From contig NZ_JAAXCV010000008.1 in NCBI RefSeq assembly GCF_012911895.1, forward strand, positions 1-48,469: DNA of 48,469 nucleotides, given 5' to 3'. Shown piece by piece: positions 31,793 through 44,178 of this stretch (position 1 is its first letter; the number at the start of each line of letters is the position of its first letter). The stretch is from Bacillus sp. RO3. Lineage in GTDB: Bacteria > Bacillota > Bacilli > Bacillales > Bacillaceae_B. The position numbers and the translations under genes are program-made. A model generated the notes under the pieces. The model was not told the DNA's origin and made no database searches. It saw only the letters and a list, made by a program, of their open reading frames with translations.

Positions 31793-32212
31793 ATGAAAGT
31801 ATCTTCAAACATCGGGATTATTAATTCGCTCATCCGCATAACGGTTGGTTTCACCATCCTTGCCTGGAGTACATCAAGACTGTCAAGACGCCCCTGGAGG
31901 GACTCCTATCTTGTGATGGCGATGATTGGGGCCATGAAGGTAGGAGAAGGAATCCTTCGTTACTGCCCTGTTACGGCCTTATTTGAAAAGGGAATGGATG
32001 GAAATGGCGGAAACGGGGGATTTGGCGGATTCAAAGCGAAGGATATCATGAACTTTAAAGATATGCTGAAATCAGACAAATCAACCGAACACCATCCAAC
32101 AAACGAACACAAACAAGATCCACTGAAAAACACCAAAAAAGAAGCCAACTTCAACCCGGAAGAACTAACCAACGAAGAAGTACAGGCAGCATTGAACGGG
32201 GATAACCAATAA
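31793..32212 (+). CDS. DUF2892 (YgaP-like) membrane protein
   Basis: Plus-strand gene of 139 codons, chosen from ATG at 31793 because of an ideal AAGGAGGAATTTACAA. The N-terminal 70 residues look like the DUF2892/YgaP membrane module, with a first helix around 8-26 (SLIRITVGFTILAW), a second around 39-50 (YLVMAMIGAMK) and the typical RYCPVTALF. A Gly-rich patch (GNGGNGGFGGF) and a hydrophilic, charged tail of about 60 residues follow, ending in a segment that looks like an EELTNEEVQAAL helix. No rhodanese domain is present. Divergent from yerA; function unknown. Confidence 0.85.
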   Translation: MKVSSNIGIINSLIRITVGFTILAWSTSRLSRRPWRDSYLVMAMIGAMKVGEGILRYCPVTALFEKGMDGNGGNGGFGGFKAKDIMNFKDMLKSDKSTEHHPTNEHKQDPLKNTKKEANFNPEELTNEEVQAALNGDNQ

Positions 32213-32217
32213 TGGAT

Positions 32218-32230
32218 GAGGGACGGACCT
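32218..32230. repeat. GGTCCGTCCCTC repeat behind the DUF2892 gene
   Basis: GAGGGACGGACCT begins 5 nt after the stop codon. An opposite-facing copy (GAGGTCCGTCCCCC, 32299-32312) lies about 70 nt away, so a large loop could form, but no tight terminator is seen. Confidence 0.75.
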
Positions 32231-32289
32231 CTCCCTTTCCTACTTTGTTTAATTAACACCCTTTCTAATGATTTCCGTTCCTTCATGAA

Positions 32290-32337
32290 ATGAGTGCCGA
32301 GGTCCGTCCCCCAAAAGGGATTCTGCCTGGCACTCAT
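32290..32337. repeat. Hairpin enclosing a GGTCCGTCCC repeat
   Basis: ATGAGTGCC (32290-32298) and GGCACTCAT (32329-32337) are perfect 9-nt arms around a 30-nt interior that holds GAGGTCCGTCCCCC and the CCCCAAAAGGG mini-hairpin. It lies 126 nt beyond the purD stop and could end purine-operon transcripts, although the T-run is weak. Confidence 0.6.
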
Positions 32338-32372
32338 GATTACCATCAATAAGAAAAAGGAGTTGCTTATTT

Positions 32373-33950
<1,578 letters not shown>

Positions 33951-35486
33951 TTAATGTTTGAAGTGGCGGAGTCCAGTGAAGACCATGGTGATGCCGTGTT
34001 CGTCGGCTTTTTTGATGGAGTCTTCGTCCCGGATGGATCCTCCCGGCTGGATGATGGCTGTTACCCCCGCTTTCGCTGCCGCTTCTACGGTGTCGTCCAT
34101 TGGGAAGAATGCATCTGAAGCCATGGCTGCTCCTTTTGCTTTTTCCCCGGCTTGTTCAAGTGCGATATTGGCAGCACCTACACGATTCATCTGTCCGGCT
34201 CCCACTCCTACGGTCATATGAGCGTCTGTTACCACAATGGCATTCGATTTCACATGCTTCACGACTTTCCAGCCCAATTTCATGCTTGCCCATTCTGCTT
34301 CTGTCGGTTCACGCTTGGTCACGACTCTAAGGTCGGCATCATCAAGGGTGAACGTGTCATCGGCTTGCACCAACAACCCACCTTCTACCGTCGTCAACTT
34401 GCGCTCGACTTTGTTTGTCGAGTCGAAAGGCACCGTTAATAGACGGATATTCTTCTTACTTGAAAGAATTTCAAACGCTTCATCGCTGAAGGCAGGAGCA
34501 ATGACGATCTCAAGGAAAATTTCATGAAGCTGCTTAGCCGTTTCCTCATCTACCAACCGGTTCAACGCGACGATTCCACCAAAGATAGAAGTCGAATCCG
34601 CTTCATAAGCTTTCGAGAATGCTTCGCTGATCGTCGTTCCTACTCCAACACCACATGGGTTCATATGCTTCACGGCAACTGCCGCTGGTTCCGTAAATTC
34701 CTTCACGATTTGAAGGGCGGCATTGGCATCATTGATATTGTTATAGGAAAGCTCTTTTCCGTGAAGCTGTCTTGCCATGGCTACTGAGAATTCAGAACCA
34801 AGTGGCGCACGGTAAAAGGAAGCCTGTTGATGAGGATTTTCCCCATATCGGAGTGTCTGCTTCAATTCGTACGTTCTCGTGAGACGCTCAGGATTCTCCT
34901 CACCTGAAATATCGGTCATGTATTCTGCAATGAATGAATCGTAGGCAGCTGTATGACGGAAAACCTTGGCTGCAAGCTTACGGCGCTTCTCCAAGGATAC
35001 ATCTCCCTGCAGCTTCAACTCGGCAATGACTTCATCATAGTCTAACGCGTCCACAACAACCGTTACATATTGATGATTTTTGGCTGCTGCCCTCAGCATG
35101 GTCGGACCGCCGATATCAATATTTTCGATGGCATCTTCTACACCGACATTCGGTTTCGCAATCGTTTGTTGGAATGGATAAAGATTGACACATACCAGGT
35201 CGATTCCTTCGATCCCCTGTTCCTTAAGCTGCTGTCGATGGCTCTCTTCCCCTCGTTTAGCTAGAAGTCCACCGTGGATATTGGGGTGCAGGGTCTTTAC
35301 ACGCCCCTCTAAAATTTCAGGAAAACCCGTTACTTCTTCCACTCCCATTACATCTACGCCATTTTCAAGCAACAGGTTCTTCGTCCCGCCTGTGGAAATG
35401 ATTTCATATCCCAGTTCCTTTAATTCCTTAGCGAATTCGATGACTCCGCTTTTATCTGACACACTGATCAACGCTCTCTTTTTCAA
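33951..35486 (-). CDS. purH: Bifunctional AICAR formyltransferase / IMP cyclohydrolase
   Basis: Catalyses the last two steps of IMP synthesis. The 511-residue protein has an N-terminal MGS-like cyclohydrolase domain ([43 protein letters not shown]) and a C-terminal transformylase domain ([30 protein letters not shown]). The start is TTG at 35486, 8 nt behind GAGGAGG; no ATG is close. The stop TAA runs directly into a GGTCCGTCCCT repeat. Unlike in B. subtilis, where purN and purH are tightly linked, 369 nt separate them here. Confidence 0.97.
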   Translation of the reverse strand: MKKRALISVSDKSGVIEFAKELKELGYEIISTGGTKNLLLENGVDVMGVEEVTGFPEILEGRVKTLHPNIHGGLLAKRGEESHRQQLKEQGIEGIDLVCVNLYPFQQTIAKPNVGVEDAIENIDIGGPTMLRAAAKNHQYVTVVVDALDYDEVIAELKLQGDVSLEKRRKLAAKVFRHTAAYDSFIAEYMTDISGEENPERLTRTYELKQTLRYGENPHQQASFYRAPLGSEFSVAMARQLHGKELSYNNINDANAALQIVKEFTEPAAVAVKHMNPCGVGVGTTISEAFSKAYEADSTSIFGGIVALNRLVDEETAKQLHEIFLEIVIAPAFSDEAFEILSSKKNIRLLTVPFDSTNKVERKLTTVEGGLLVQADDTFTLDDADLRVVTKREPTEAEWASMKLGWKVVKHVKSNAIVVTDAHMTVGVGAGQMNRVGAANIALEQAGEKAKGAAMASDAFFPMDDTVEAAAKAGVTAIIQPGGSIRDEDSIKKADEHGITMVFTGLRHFKH

Positions 35487-35855
35487 TGTCTGATCCTCCT
35501 CTGCCTTATGTAATGCTGATTTTATTCCATTATTTTGTTGAATGGGAGATTGATTCGAGGGTTTTATTACTGTTCAAGGGATGTAGTGCCTTTTCATTCA
35601 GTTGATTACGGAGTTGGACGTTTTACTTTATAGTTAGGCAAGTTTTGGCGGATAGTGCAGTGGTTTCTGTGTTTGTCGGGAGACATTTATGCTTTCCCTA
35701 TTTATTGGGCCACATATAGAGTTAATTGTGCCAATTGGTAAACAGAGTAGAAAACTACCGCTTTACCTTTCACTGCATTTCCTCAAATCCAAGGTCCGTC
35801 CCTCATCACTTTATCACACTACCATAATAAAGCAACCTCTTACCCCTTCCCCGGT
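35487..35855. other. Long spacer between purN and purH
   Basis: 369 nt without a supported gene on either strand. It holds one repeat copy (AAGGTCCGTCCCTC, 35791-35804), 13 nt further than 50 nt behind the purN stop. I see no clear promoter or terminator hairpin with a T-run. Confidence 0.6.
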
Positions 35856-36431
35856 TTAGTGCCCGGTGGTGAGGAAGAGGTGGTTGAGGGTTGTGGGGTA
35901 TAGGTGGTGTTCGACGTGTTGGATTTTGTCCTGGAGTGATTGTTTGGTTTCGCCTGTTGTGACACGGACAATTTCCTGTGCGATGATTTCGCCTGTATCC
36001 ATGCCTGCGTCTACGTAATGGATCGTGACGCCGGTTATCTTCACTCCTCCATCGATGGCTTGCCCGATAGCGTCTTTTCCAGGGAAAGCAGGCAGAAGGG
36101 ACGGGTGGATATTCACAATCCGTCCTCCGAAGCTTTCCAATAACGTCGGACCAACCAATCTCATATACCCTGCTAATACAATAAAATCAACACCCAAATG
36201 AGTGAGCTCATTCAGGATTTCCTGTTCAAATGCCTGCTTGTTTTCATAATCCTTTGCCCGGAAGACGAAAGTATGGATCCCTGCCGTTTGGGCACGGTGA
36301 ATCACAAACGCCCCCGGCTGGTCACACACCAGAAGTTTAATGTTCGCTTTCAGTGTTCCGCCTTGTACAGCATCGACCAATGCTTGAAAATTACTTCCGC
36401 TTCCTGATGCAAAAATGGCAATCTGTCTCAT
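35856..36431 (-). CDS. purN: Phosphoribosylglycinamide formyltransferase
   Basis: Third step of purine synthesis: formylates GAR from 10-formyl-THF. The 191-residue protein begins IAIFASGSGSNFQALV (phosphate loop) and has the catalytic triad N107, H109 (NIHPSLLPAF) and D145 (DAGMDTG). The ATG follows GGGGGCGAGTC, 36 nt behind purM. Confidence 0.97.
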   Translation of the reverse strand: MRQIAIFASGSGSNFQALVDAVQGGTLKANIKLLVCDQPGAFVIHRAQTAGIHTFVFRAKDYENKQAFEQEILNELTHLGVDFIVLAGYMRLVGPTLLESFGGRIVNIHPSLLPAFPGKDAIGQAIDGGVKITGVTIHYVDAGMDTGEIIAQEIVRVTTGETKQSLQDKIQHVEHHLYPTTLNHLFLTTGH

Positions 36432-36467
36432 GACTCGCCCCCGTTATTGACATGCTCATCCTTCTGA

Positions 36468-37496
36468 TCAACGAACGAAACGTACCCCTGATCCAGTCGT
36501 CACTTGTCCGATGATGAAAGCTTCTTCACCCTGTTCCTTGAAGAATCGAAGGATGTCTTCTGCTTCACTGTTCTCTACTGCCAACACAAATCCAATTCCC
36601 ATGTTGAATATGTTGTACATTTCGGTGCGGGGAATACTCCCGTAGTGCTCAAGAGCAGTGAAGATGCTTGGAATATCCCAGCTTCCTTCTGTAATGTCTG
36701 CCTGTAAATGGTCAGGGAGCATCCGCGGAATATTCTCAATGAACCCGCCGCCTGTAATATGGGACATCCCCTTAATGGAGAATTGTTTAAGTGCCGACAA
36801 TATTGGTTTCACGTAAATCCTCGTAGGTGTAAGCAAGGTTTCTTTTAGTGTGGTCTCAAGCTCCGGTAATGAATCGTCTAATGATAAAGAATGGTCCTCG
36901 AAAAAGATCTTCCGCACTAATGAGTACCCATTACTGTGTATACCACTGGAACCCAGTCCGACTAACACATTTCCTTCAGAAATTTCTTCGCCTGTGATGA
37001 TCTCTTTCTTTTCACATGCTCCTACAGCAAATCCGGCGATATCATATTCTTCTTCAGAATACATACCCGGCATCTCTGCGGTTTCGCCTCCGATTAATGC
37101 ACAGCCCGCCATTTCACATCCGTCCGCAATCCCTTTTACAATACCTTCCATCTTCTCTGGGAGTGCTTTCCCAGTTGCTATATAGTCTAAGAAAAATAAC
37201 GGCTCCGCTCCCTGGACGACAATGTCATTCACACACATGGCCACACAATCGATCCCGATCGTATCGTGTTTGTCTGCCATGAAGGCAAGCTTCAGCTTTG
37301 TTCCGACTCCATCGGTACCCGATACAAGAACGGGCTCTTTCAAATTCAAGGAGGATAAATCGAACATTCCCCCAAAGCTGCCCAGTTGACCGAGAACGCC
37401 ATCACGGGCCGTTCGCTTGACATGTTTTTTCATTCGGTCGACGGACTCGTATCCTGCTTCAATATCTACTCCTGCTTGACGATACGCGTTTGCCAT
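36468..37496 (-). CDS. purM: Phosphoribosylformylglycinamidine cyclo-ligase (AIR synthetase)
   Basis: Closes the imidazole ring, turning FGAM into AIR with ATP. The 342-residue protein shows the PurM/PurL superfamily fold features: [48 protein letters not shown] and [15 protein letters not shown]. The ATG follows AGGGGGAAACATC, 11 nt behind purF. Confidence 0.97.
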   Translation of the reverse strand: MANAYRQAGVDIEAGYESVDRMKKHVKRTARDGVLGQLGSFGGMFDLSSLNLKEPVLVSGTDGVGTKLKLAFMADKHDTIGIDCVAMCVNDIVVQGAEPLFFLDYIATGKALPEKMEGIVKGIADGCEMAGCALIGGETAEMPGMYSEEEYDIAGFAVGACEKKEIITGEEISEGNVLVGLGSSGIHSNGYSLVRKIFFEDHSLSLDDSLPELETTLKETLLTPTRIYVKPILSALKQFSIKGMSHITGGGFIENIPRMLPDHLQADITEGSWDIPSIFTALEHYGSIPRTEMYNIFNMGIGFVLAVENSEAEDILRFFKEQGEEAFIIGQVTTGSGVRFVR

Positions 37497-37507
37497 GATG
37501 TTTCCCC

Positions 37508-38929
37508 CTATTTCACTAACTCTTTTTCATGTGGATGAAGTGTATCCGGGTAGATTTCAGTTGGATACTTCCCAGTAAAGCAAGCCATGCATTGACCCCG
37601 GTTTGCCGATGAATCATTGCGGCCTATGGCTTCGATCACGCCGTCGGTACTCAAGAAAGTCAGAGAGTCGGCTCCGATGATCTGACGCATTTCTTCCACT
37701 GAGTTGGAAGATGCGATCAACTCTTCATGAGTCGATGTATCAATGCCGTAGAAGCAAGGATTTTTGATAGGCGGCGAGCTGATGCACACGTGGACTTCCT
37801 TCGCTCCTGCTTCTTTCAGCATCGTGACGATCCGTTTAGAAGTGGTTCCCCGTACGATGGAATCATCCACCATGACGACACGTTTACCTTCCACCACTCC
37901 TCTAACTGGTGAAAGCTTCATCTTCACCCCTTGTTCGCGAAGGGATTGGGAAGGTTGAATGAACGTACGCCCTACATAACGATTCTTGATGAGACCCATT
38001 TCATATGGAATCCCTGATGCTTCGGCATAGCCGATGGCACTTGAGATACTGGAATCGGGCACACCTGTCACAACATCCGCTTCAATCGGTGCCTCCTTAG
38101 CCAGTTCCATGCCCATCCGTTTTCTCGCAGAATGGACATTGATACCTTGGATATTGCTGTCAGGTCTTGAGAAGTATACATATTCCATCGTACACATCGC
38201 ATTCCCTCCTGAAAAACTGAACCGTTCTGAGGTCAATCCCTCATCATTGATGATCACAAGCTCCCCTGGCTCGATATCCCGTACAAATTCAGCCCCTACG
38301 ATATCAAAGGCACATGTTTCAGACGCAACACAGTAAGCTTCCCCAAGCTTACCAAGAGATAACGGGCGAAGACCGTGTGGATCAAGGGCCACCATCATCT
38401 CCGTTTCCGTCATCACGACAAACGCATAGGCACCTTTCAACATGGTCAGCGCGTTTTTCACACGGTCTTTCAGGTTGAAGTAGCCGCTTCTCTTGATTAA
38501 ATGTGCCAGCACTTCTGTATCCGAACTTGTTTGAAAAATACTCCCCTGTCCTTCAAGCTGATGCTTCAAGGCATTCGCATTGACGAGGTTCCCATTATGG
38601 GCGAGTGCAAGGCTCCCCTTCTGCGAGTTGAAGAGGAGAGGCTGAACATTCTCGTAGCCTCCACCTCCTGCAGTAGCGTATCGCACATGGCCAATGGCTG
38701 AATCCCCTTCTAGCTTTTCGATGGTGCCCTCCTGGAACACTTCCGTTACAAGGCCTTCCCCTTTCAGGCAACGTAACGTATCACCGTCGGAAACGACAAT
38801 CCCTGTTCCTTCCTGTCCTCTATGCTGCAAACTGTGAAGTCCATAATACGTGATTTGTGCGGCATTGGGATGACCCCAGATTCCAAACACTCCACATTCT
38901 TCGTTTAAGCCTTTGATTTCAGCAGGCAT
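37508..38929 (-). CDS. purF: Amidophosphoribosyltransferase (glutamine PRPP amidotransferase)
   Basis: Commits PRPP to purine synthesis, using glutamine. The product is a 473-residue precursor: an 11-residue propeptide [11 protein letters not shown] is removed to expose the N-terminal nucleophile Cys12. Cysteines for a 4Fe-4S cluster are present at C246, C392, C447 and C450, as in the oxygen-sensitive B. subtilis enzyme. The PRPP motif [13 protein letters not shown] is at 351-363. I chose ATG at 38929, with AAAGGAG upstream, over an in-frame TTG six codons earlier that precedes the ribosome site. The start lies inside the purL 3' end (25-nt overlap). Confidence 0.97.
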   Translation of the reverse strand: MPAEIKGLNEECGVFGIWGHPNAAQITYYGLHSLQHRGQEGTGIVVSDGDTLRCLKGEGLVTEVFQEGTIEKLEGDSAIGHVRYATAGGGGYENVQPLLFNSQKGSLALAHNGNLVNANALKHQLEGQGSIFQTSSDTEVLAHLIKRSGYFNLKDRVKNALTMLKGAYAFVVMTETEMMVALDPHGLRPLSLGKLGEAYCVASETCAFDIVGAEFVRDIEPGELVIINDEGLTSERFSFSGGNAMCTMEYVYFSRPDSNIQGINVHSARKRMGMELAKEAPIEADVVTGVPDSSISSAIGYAEASGIPYEMGLIKNRYVGRTFIQPSQSLREQGVKMKLSPVRGVVEGKRVVMVDDSIVRGTTSKRIVTMLKEAGAKEVHVCISSPPIKNPCFYGIDTSTHEELIASSNSVEEMRQIIGADSLTFLSTDGVIEAIGRNDSSANRGQCMACFTGKYPTEIYPDTLHPHEKELVK

Positions 38930-41139
38930 GGGATGGCTCCTTTCCAAGCTGACTCTAACTCGTCTACAGATGCTTGTAAAATGACGTCTCCATTTCCTGA
39001 TGACACTTTGATTGTTCCATGATCGGCAACGATACCAATGAAGGCGGCTTCCGGCACAAGCTTTTCAAATTCGTCCTTCTTTTCTGCTTTGACTGTAACG
39101 ATGAATCGGGATTGTGTTTCACTGAAAAGGTCTGCTACTTTATTTTCCCCTGAAACCTGAACGTCCGCTCCCAACCCGTTTGTCCCGAAAGTTGATTCTG
39201 CAAGTGCAACGGCAAATCCACCTTCGGAGATGTCATGGGCAGAGGCTACAAGACCTTTTTGAATGGCTTCTAAAAGCTGCATTTGACGACGAAGCTCTGT
39301 TTTCAAGTCGATTTTCGGTGCCTGACCGAAGATTTTCCCTTCTGTCAGCTTTTGCAGTTCACTACCGCCAAACTCTTCATGTGTCTCACCAATGACAAAA
39401 ATAGAGTCCCCGGCTTCTTTGAATCGCTGGGTCGTAATATGATCGACGTCTTCGATCAAACCAACCATCCCAACAACCGGTGTCGGATACACAGCAGTCC
39501 CCATTGATTCGTTATAAAGTGATACATTTCCACCGATGACAGGAGTTGACAGCTCACGACATGCTTCACTCATCCCGTCAACAGACTTTTCGATCTGCCA
39601 GAAGATTTCGGGCTTTTCAGGATTCCCGAAGTTTAAGCAATCCGTAATCGCAAGTGGAATCGCTCCCGAACACACGATATTACGCGCTGCTTCAGCTACC
39701 GCAATCTTTCCTCCTGCTTCAGGGTCCAGGTAAAGGTAACGGGAATTACAGTCCGTTGTCATGGCAAGAGCTTTACGTGTACCCCGTACGCGTACAACCG
39801 CTGCATCAGATCCAGGGCTCACAACCGTACTGGTTCTTACCTGATGATCGTATTGATTGTATACCCATTCTTTACTTGCAATCGTTGGCTGCTGCAATAA
39901 GGACTTAAGGGTCTCTTTATAATCCTCTACCTTTGGAGTCCCCGTTTCCATTGCTTGAAACTCTTTATAGTAAGCAGCTTCTTGAGAAGGCTTGTTATAC
40001 ACCGGTGCTTCTTCTGCAAGGGCATCAACCGGTACATCGGCTGCGACTTCCCCTTTATGAAGGAGGCGAAGACGCTTATCATCTGTTACCTTTCCAATCG
40101 AAACCGCTTCTAAGTCATACTTGGAGAACAGATCAACGATCTCTTGTTCACGGCCTTTTTCAACGACGATCAGCATACGCTCCTGAGATTCTGAAAGCAT
40201 CATTTCATATGCCGTCATCCCTGTTTCACGCTGAGGTACAAGATCAAGATTCATTTCGATTCCGGAACCTGCTTTACTTGCCATTTCTGCTGATGAACTG
40301 GTGAGACCCGCTGCCCCCATATCCTGAATGCCGACAAGGGCATCGTTCTGAACGAGTTCCAGACACGCTTCAAGAAGTAACTTCTCCATGAATGGGTCCC
40401 CAACTTGAACAGCCGGACGCTTCTCTTCTGATCCTTCATTTAACTCCTCAGATGCGAAAGTAGCTCCATGAATGCCGTCACGGCCTGTCTTTGCCCCAAC
40501 ATACATGACGGTATTCCCAACGCCGTGTGCCTGACCTTTCTTAATATCTTTATGATCAATCAATCCGACACACATCGCATTTACAAGGGGGTTCCCTTCG
40601 TAAGAAGCATCAAATTGAACTTCTCCCCCAACGGTTGGGATCCCGATACAGTTGCCGTACCCTGCGATACCTGCTACGACTTCTTTAAATAGATACTGAA
40701 CACGAGGAGAATCCAGCTCTCCAAAGCGTAAAGAGTTGAGGAGTGCGATAGGTCTTGCCCCCATCGAGAATACGTCTCGTATAATACCCCCGACACCCGT
40801 CGCCGCTCCTTGGTAAGGCTCAATGGCTGACGGATGATTATGACTCTCGATTTTGAACACCACTGCCTGATCATCGCCAATATCAACAATCCCAGCTCCT
40901 TCTCCTGGTCCTTGAAGAACCCGTTCACCTGTCACAGGGAATTTCTTTAGAACAGGCTTTGAATTCTTATAGCTGCAATGCTCTGACCACATAACAGAGA
41001 AAAGTCCGGTCTCTGTGTAGTTAGGTGTTCTCCCCAGGATGTTTTCCACCATTGAAAATTCTTCGTCTGTTAAACCCATCTCACGGTAAAGCTGTTCTTC
41101 TTTCACTTGTGTTGAAGTTGGTTCAAGCATTAACGACAT
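38905..41139 (-). CDS. purL: Phosphoribosylformylglycinamidine synthase II (small PurL)
   Basis: ATP-dependent amidation of FGAR to FGAM, working with PurQ (glutaminase) and PurS. The 744-residue protein is the small form lacking fused N- and C-terminal domains. Features: [37 protein letters not shown], two PurM-like repeats with GGEVQFD and VSLYNES, and the end [14 protein letters not shown] as in B. subtilis. The ATG lies 17 nt inside the purQ end, so their translation is coupled. Confidence 0.98.
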   Translation of the reverse strand: MSLMLEPTSTQVKEEQLYREMGLTDEEFSMVENILGRTPNYTETGLFSVMWSEHCSYKNSKPVLKKFPVTGERVLQGPGEGAGIVDIGDDQAVVFKIESHNHPSAIEPYQGAATGVGGIIRDVFSMGARPIALLNSLRFGELDSPRVQYLFKEVVAGIAGYGNCIGIPTVGGEVQFDASYEGNPLVNAMCVGLIDHKDIKKGQAHGVGNTVMYVGAKTGRDGIHGATFASEELNEGSEEKRPAVQVGDPFMEKLLLEACLELVQNDALVGIQDMGAAGLTSSSAEMASKAGSGIEMNLDLVPQRETGMTAYEMMLSESQERMLIVVEKGREQEIVDLFSKYDLEAVSIGKVTDDKRLRLLHKGEVAADVPVDALAEEAPVYNKPSQEAAYYKEFQAMETGTPKVEDYKETLKSLLQQPTIASKEWVYNQYDHQVRTSTVVSPGSDAAVVRVRGTRKALAMTTDCNSRYLYLDPEAGGKIAVAEAARNIVCSGAIPLAITDCLNFGNPEKPEIFWQIEKSVDGMSEACRELSTPVIGGNVSLYNESMGTAVYPTPVVGMVGLIEDVDHITTQRFKEAGDSIFVIGETHEEFGGSELQKLTEGKIFGQAPKIDLKTELRRQMQLLEAIQKGLVASAHDISEGGFAVALAESTFGTNGLGADVQVSGENKVADLFSETQSRFIVTVKAEKKDEFEKLVPEAAFIGIVADHGTIKVSSGNGDVILQASVDELESAWKGAIPCLLKSKA

Positions 41140-41809
41140 GTTTTTCCCTCCAGTGTTTCACAATCGATTGAAATAATTTCTTCCCGTCTTCACTACCTAG
41201 TAAAGTGTCCATTGCGCGCTCTGGGTGAGGCATCATCCCCAGGACGTTCCCAGCTTCGTTTGTGATCCCTGCAATATTTCCAACGCTTCCGTTTGGATTC
41301 TCATCGGTATATGTGAATACTACTTGATTGTTTTCACGTAAAGAGGCCAGGGTCTCTTCATCACAGAAGTAATTTCCTTCACCGTGAGCGATCGGAATCT
41401 GGATCACATCATTCTTTTCATATCCATTTGTAAACATAGTTTCATTGTTCAGTACGGTTAACGGAACCGTCTTGCAAATGAACTTCAGGCTATCATTCCG
41501 GCGCATGGCCCCTGGTAATAACCCTGTTTCTAGTAAAATCTGAAAACCATTGCATACACCAAGTACAGGTTTTCCCTGTTCAGCCGCTTTCACGACCTCT
41601 TTCATAACATTCGAGAAGCGGGCAATCGCTCCTGAACGGAGGTAATCCCCGTAAGAGAATCCTCCAGGTAATAGAATCGCATCATAGTCTTCCAGATTAT
41701 CAGCATCGTGCCAAACGTATTCGACATCTTCTCCGATTTCGTCTTTGATCGCATGGTACATATCGATGTCACAGTTAGAGCCTGGAAATACAATTACTGC
41801 AAACTTCAT
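41123..41809 (-). CDS. purQ: Phosphoribosylformylglycinamidine synthase I (PurQ glutaminase)
   Basis: Class I glutamine amidotransferase subunit (228 aa) of the PurLQS complex. The triad is C86 (LGVCNGFQ), H195 and E197 (MMPHPERA). The start [14 protein letters not shown] is typical. The ATG overlaps the purS stop as ATGA (41809-41806), and its own 3' end overlaps purL by 17 nt. Confidence 0.97.
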   Translation of the reverse strand: MKFAVIVFPGSNCDIDMYHAIKDEIGEDVEYVWHDADNLEDYDAILLPGGFSYGDYLRSGAIARFSNVMKEVVKAAEQGKPVLGVCNGFQILLETGLLPGAMRRNDSLKFICKTVPLTVLNNETMFTNGYEKNDVIQIPIAHGEGNYFCDEETLASLRENNQVVFTYTDENPNGSVGNIAGITNEAGNVLGMMPHPERAMDTLLGSEDGKKLFQSIVKHWREKHVVNA

Positions 41810-42060
41810 TGAGCCACACTCTCCTCGATTTCATATCGGTAATCTTCAATGACCGGATTGGCGAGAAGTCGGTGACACATTTCCTCAACCGCAGCCTCTA
41901 CGTTTTCAACAGAAGATGGAAGGGTCAGCTCCATATACTTCCCGACGCGCACATCTTCAACCGAATGGAATTCCATCGAATGCAACGCTTGTTTAACAGC
42001 ACTTCCTTGAGGATCTAAAACACTTTCTCTTAATGTGATATAAACTTTTACTTTGTACAT
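41806..42060 (-). CDS. purS: PurS subunit of FGAM synthase
   Basis: Small 84-residue subunit that bridges PurL and PurQ and is needed with the small PurL. Typical features: [20 protein letters not shown] and [11 protein letters not shown]. The ribosome site GGAGGAAACAACCT lies within the 3' end of purC, which it overlaps by 13 nt. Confidence 0.96.
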   Translation of the reverse strand: MYKVKVYITLRESVLDPQGSAVKQALHSMEFHSVEDVRVGKYMELTLPSSVENVEAAVEEMCHRLLANPVIEDYRYEIEESVAQ

Positions 42061-42773
42061 AGGTTGTTTCCTCCTAAGCGTTCTAAAATAATTGAATATA
42101 CTTCTGTTAAACTTCCTAATTCTCTTCTGAAAACATCTTTATCAAGCTTTTGGTTTGTTTCTGCATCCCATAACCGGCAAGTGTCTGGTGAGATTTCATC
42201 CCCCAGAACAACCTGACCATCGCGGTCTTTCCCGAACTCTAATTTAAAATCGACAAGGGTAACTCCCGCTTCTGCAAAGATTCCTTGAAGGACGTCATTC
42301 ACACCAAGTGCCATCTCTCTGATCACCCCTCGTTCTTCCCCGGAGGCAATCTCAAGATAATCAATGTGATCCTCGTTTATAAGCGGATCTCCTAGGTCAT
42401 CATCTTTAAAGTAAAACTCGATGATCGGCTTCGGCAGCCGGATACCCTCTTCTTTCCCAAGTCTCTTTGACAGGCTCCCCGCAATCACATTGCGAACCAC
42501 AACTTCAAGGGGGATGATCGTAACACGTTTGACCAGCTGCTCATCATCTGATAATTGTTTAATAAAGTGACTTTGTATTCCTTTTTCGGCAAGCTTTGAA
42601 AATAGTAAGCTTGAAATCTTGTTATTTAATACCCCTTTGCCGTCAATATCCGCTTTCTTCTCCCCATTAAAAGCAGTGGCAGAGTTCTTATACTGGATCC
42701 AAACAACTTCCTCATCCTGTGTGGCAAAAATCTGCTTCGCTTTTCCTTCATATAAAAGCGTTCCCTTTTCCAT
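42048..42773 (-). CDS. purC: SAICAR synthetase
   Basis: Condenses CAIR with aspartate (ATP-dependent) to give SAICAR. The 241-residue protein starts LLYEGKAKQIFAT and has the signatures PLEVVVRNVIAGSLSKRLG and LVDFKLEFG. The ATG follows AGGGGGAACTCAT. It is separated from purB by 106 nt that contain a terminator-like hairpin. Confidence 0.97.
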   Translation of the reverse strand: MEKGTLLYEGKAKQIFATQDEEVVWIQYKNSATAFNGEKKADIDGKGVLNNKISSLLFSKLAEKGIQSHFIKQLSDDEQLVKRVTIIPLEVVVRNVIAGSLSKRLGKEEGIRLPKPIIEFYFKDDDLGDPLINEDHIDYLEIASGEERGVIREMALGVNDVLQGIFAEAGVTLVDFKLEFGKDRDGQVVLGDEISPDTCRLWDAETNQKLDKDVFRRELGSLTEVYSIILERLGGNNLCTK

Positions 42774-42825
42774 ATGAGTTCCCCCTACTCACCGAATATT
42801 GCTAATCTTCAGTCTGCACATCCAT

Positions 42826-42862
42826 AAAAAAAGGGAGGGATTCCGTTAAAAACCCCTGCCCT
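42826..42862 (-). terminator. Terminator-like hairpin between purB and purC
   Basis: On the minus strand AGGGCAGGG pairs with CCCTCCCT (one bulge) around a 14-nt loop, followed by TTTTTTT. It lies 18 nt behind purB and about 50 nt before purC. Inside the operon it should give only partial termination or act as an attenuator or RNA 3' end. Confidence 0.7.
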
Positions 42863-42879
42863 ATTCATTTGTGAAGCGC

Positions 42880-44178
42880 CTATTCCACTAAACCGCAACG
42901 TTCAAAAATGGTCTCTACATGTTTCAAGTGATAATTGTAATCAAAGCAGTCATCAATGTCAGCCGGTGAAAGCTTGGACGTAATCGTCTCATCTTCCTCA
43001 ATCAGGGAACGGAAGGCCACTTGCTTCTCCCATGCCTCCATAGCTTTCGGCTGAACCGTATCATACGCTTCTTCACGAGTCATCCCTTTATCGATAAGGG
43101 CAAGAAGAACACGTTGAGAGTAGATCAAGCCAAGGGTACGATCCATATTGCGTTGCATGTTCTCAGGGAATACCGTCAAGTTCTTGATGATATTTCCAAA
43201 ACGGTTCAGCATGTAATTAAGAGCGATCGTCGCATCCGGCAGGATCACACGCTCTGCTGATGAATGAGAGATATCGCGCTCGTGCCAAAGCGGCACGTTC
43301 TCATACGCCGTCATCATGTATCCTCTGATCACGCGGGCCATTCCCGTCATGTTCTCAGAACCGATCGGGTTACGCTTATGAGGCATCGCCGATGATCCTT
43401 TTTGACCTTTCGCGAAGAACTCTTCCACTTCACGTGTCTCACTTTTTTGAAGGCCGCGGACTTCAACGGCGAACTTCTCGATGGACGTGGCAATCAGGGC
43501 AAGCGTCCCCATGTAATGGGCATGGCGATCACGCTGAAGTGTTTGTGTGGAAACCGGTGCAGGCTTGATGCCAAGCTTTTCACACACATAAGATTCTACA
43601 AATGGATCAATATTCGCATACGTTCCGACCGCTCCGGAAATCTTACCAAACTCCACGCCGTCGGCTGCTGCTTTAAAGCGTTCCACGTTACGCTTCATCT
43701 CTTCATACCAAAGGGCAAGCTTCAAACCGAATGTCGTCGGCTCAGCGTGAACACCGTGCGTACGTCCCATCATGACCGTGTGCTTATGCTCGATTGCCTT
43801 GTTCTTTAAGATTTCCACAAAGCGTTCCAAGTCATTTAAAATGATCACGTTAGCCTGCTTCAATTGATACGAAAGGGCCGTGTCCACAACGTCTGTTGAA
43901 GTCAGTCCATAGTGAACCCATTTTCTTTCTTCCCCAAGAGTTTCAGAAACCGCTCTAGTGAATGCTACCACATCGTGACGCGTTTCTTCTTCGATCTCTT
44001 TAATGCGATCAACATTGAATCCTGCGTTCTCACGGATCTTCGCAACATCCTCTTTCGGAATATCCCCTATCTCAGCCCATGCTTCACAAGCCAGTATTTC
44101 CACTTCAAGCCATGCTTGAAATCGATTTTCCTCTGTCCAAATCGCTCCCATTTCAGGGCGTGTATAACGTTCTATCAT
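42880..44178 (-). CDS. purB: Adenylosuccinate lyase
   Basis: Splits SAICAR to AICAR, and adenylosuccinate to AMP, releasing fumarate. The 432-residue protein has H68 (TRHDV), the catalytic H141 (RTHGVHAE) and the fumarase/lyase signature [10 protein letters not shown] at 262-271. I chose ATG at 44178: it has GGAGG nine nt upstream and overlaps the purK stop as ATGA, while the longer frame adds only Arg-rich residues encoded inside purK. Length matches B. subtilis PurB (431). Confidence 0.97.
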   Translation of the reverse strand: MIERYTRPEMGAIWTEENRFQAWLEVEILACEAWAEIGDIPKEDVAKIRENAGFNVDRIKEIEEETRHDVVAFTRAVSETLGEERKWVHYGLTSTDVVDTALSYQLKQANVIILNDLERFVEILKNKAIEHKHTVMMGRTHGVHAEPTTFGLKLALWYEEMKRNVERFKAAADGVEFGKISGAVGTYANIDPFVESYVCEKLGIKPAPVSTQTLQRDRHAHYMGTLALIATSIEKFAVEVRGLQKSETREVEEFFAKGQKGSSAMPHKRNPIGSENMTGMARVIRGYMMTAYENVPLWHERDISHSSAERVILPDATIALNYMLNRFGNIIKNLTVFPENMQRNMDRTLGLIYSQRVLLALIDKGMTREEAYDTVQPKAMEAWEKQVAFRSLIEEDETITSKLSPADIDDCFDYNYHLKHVETIFERCGLVE

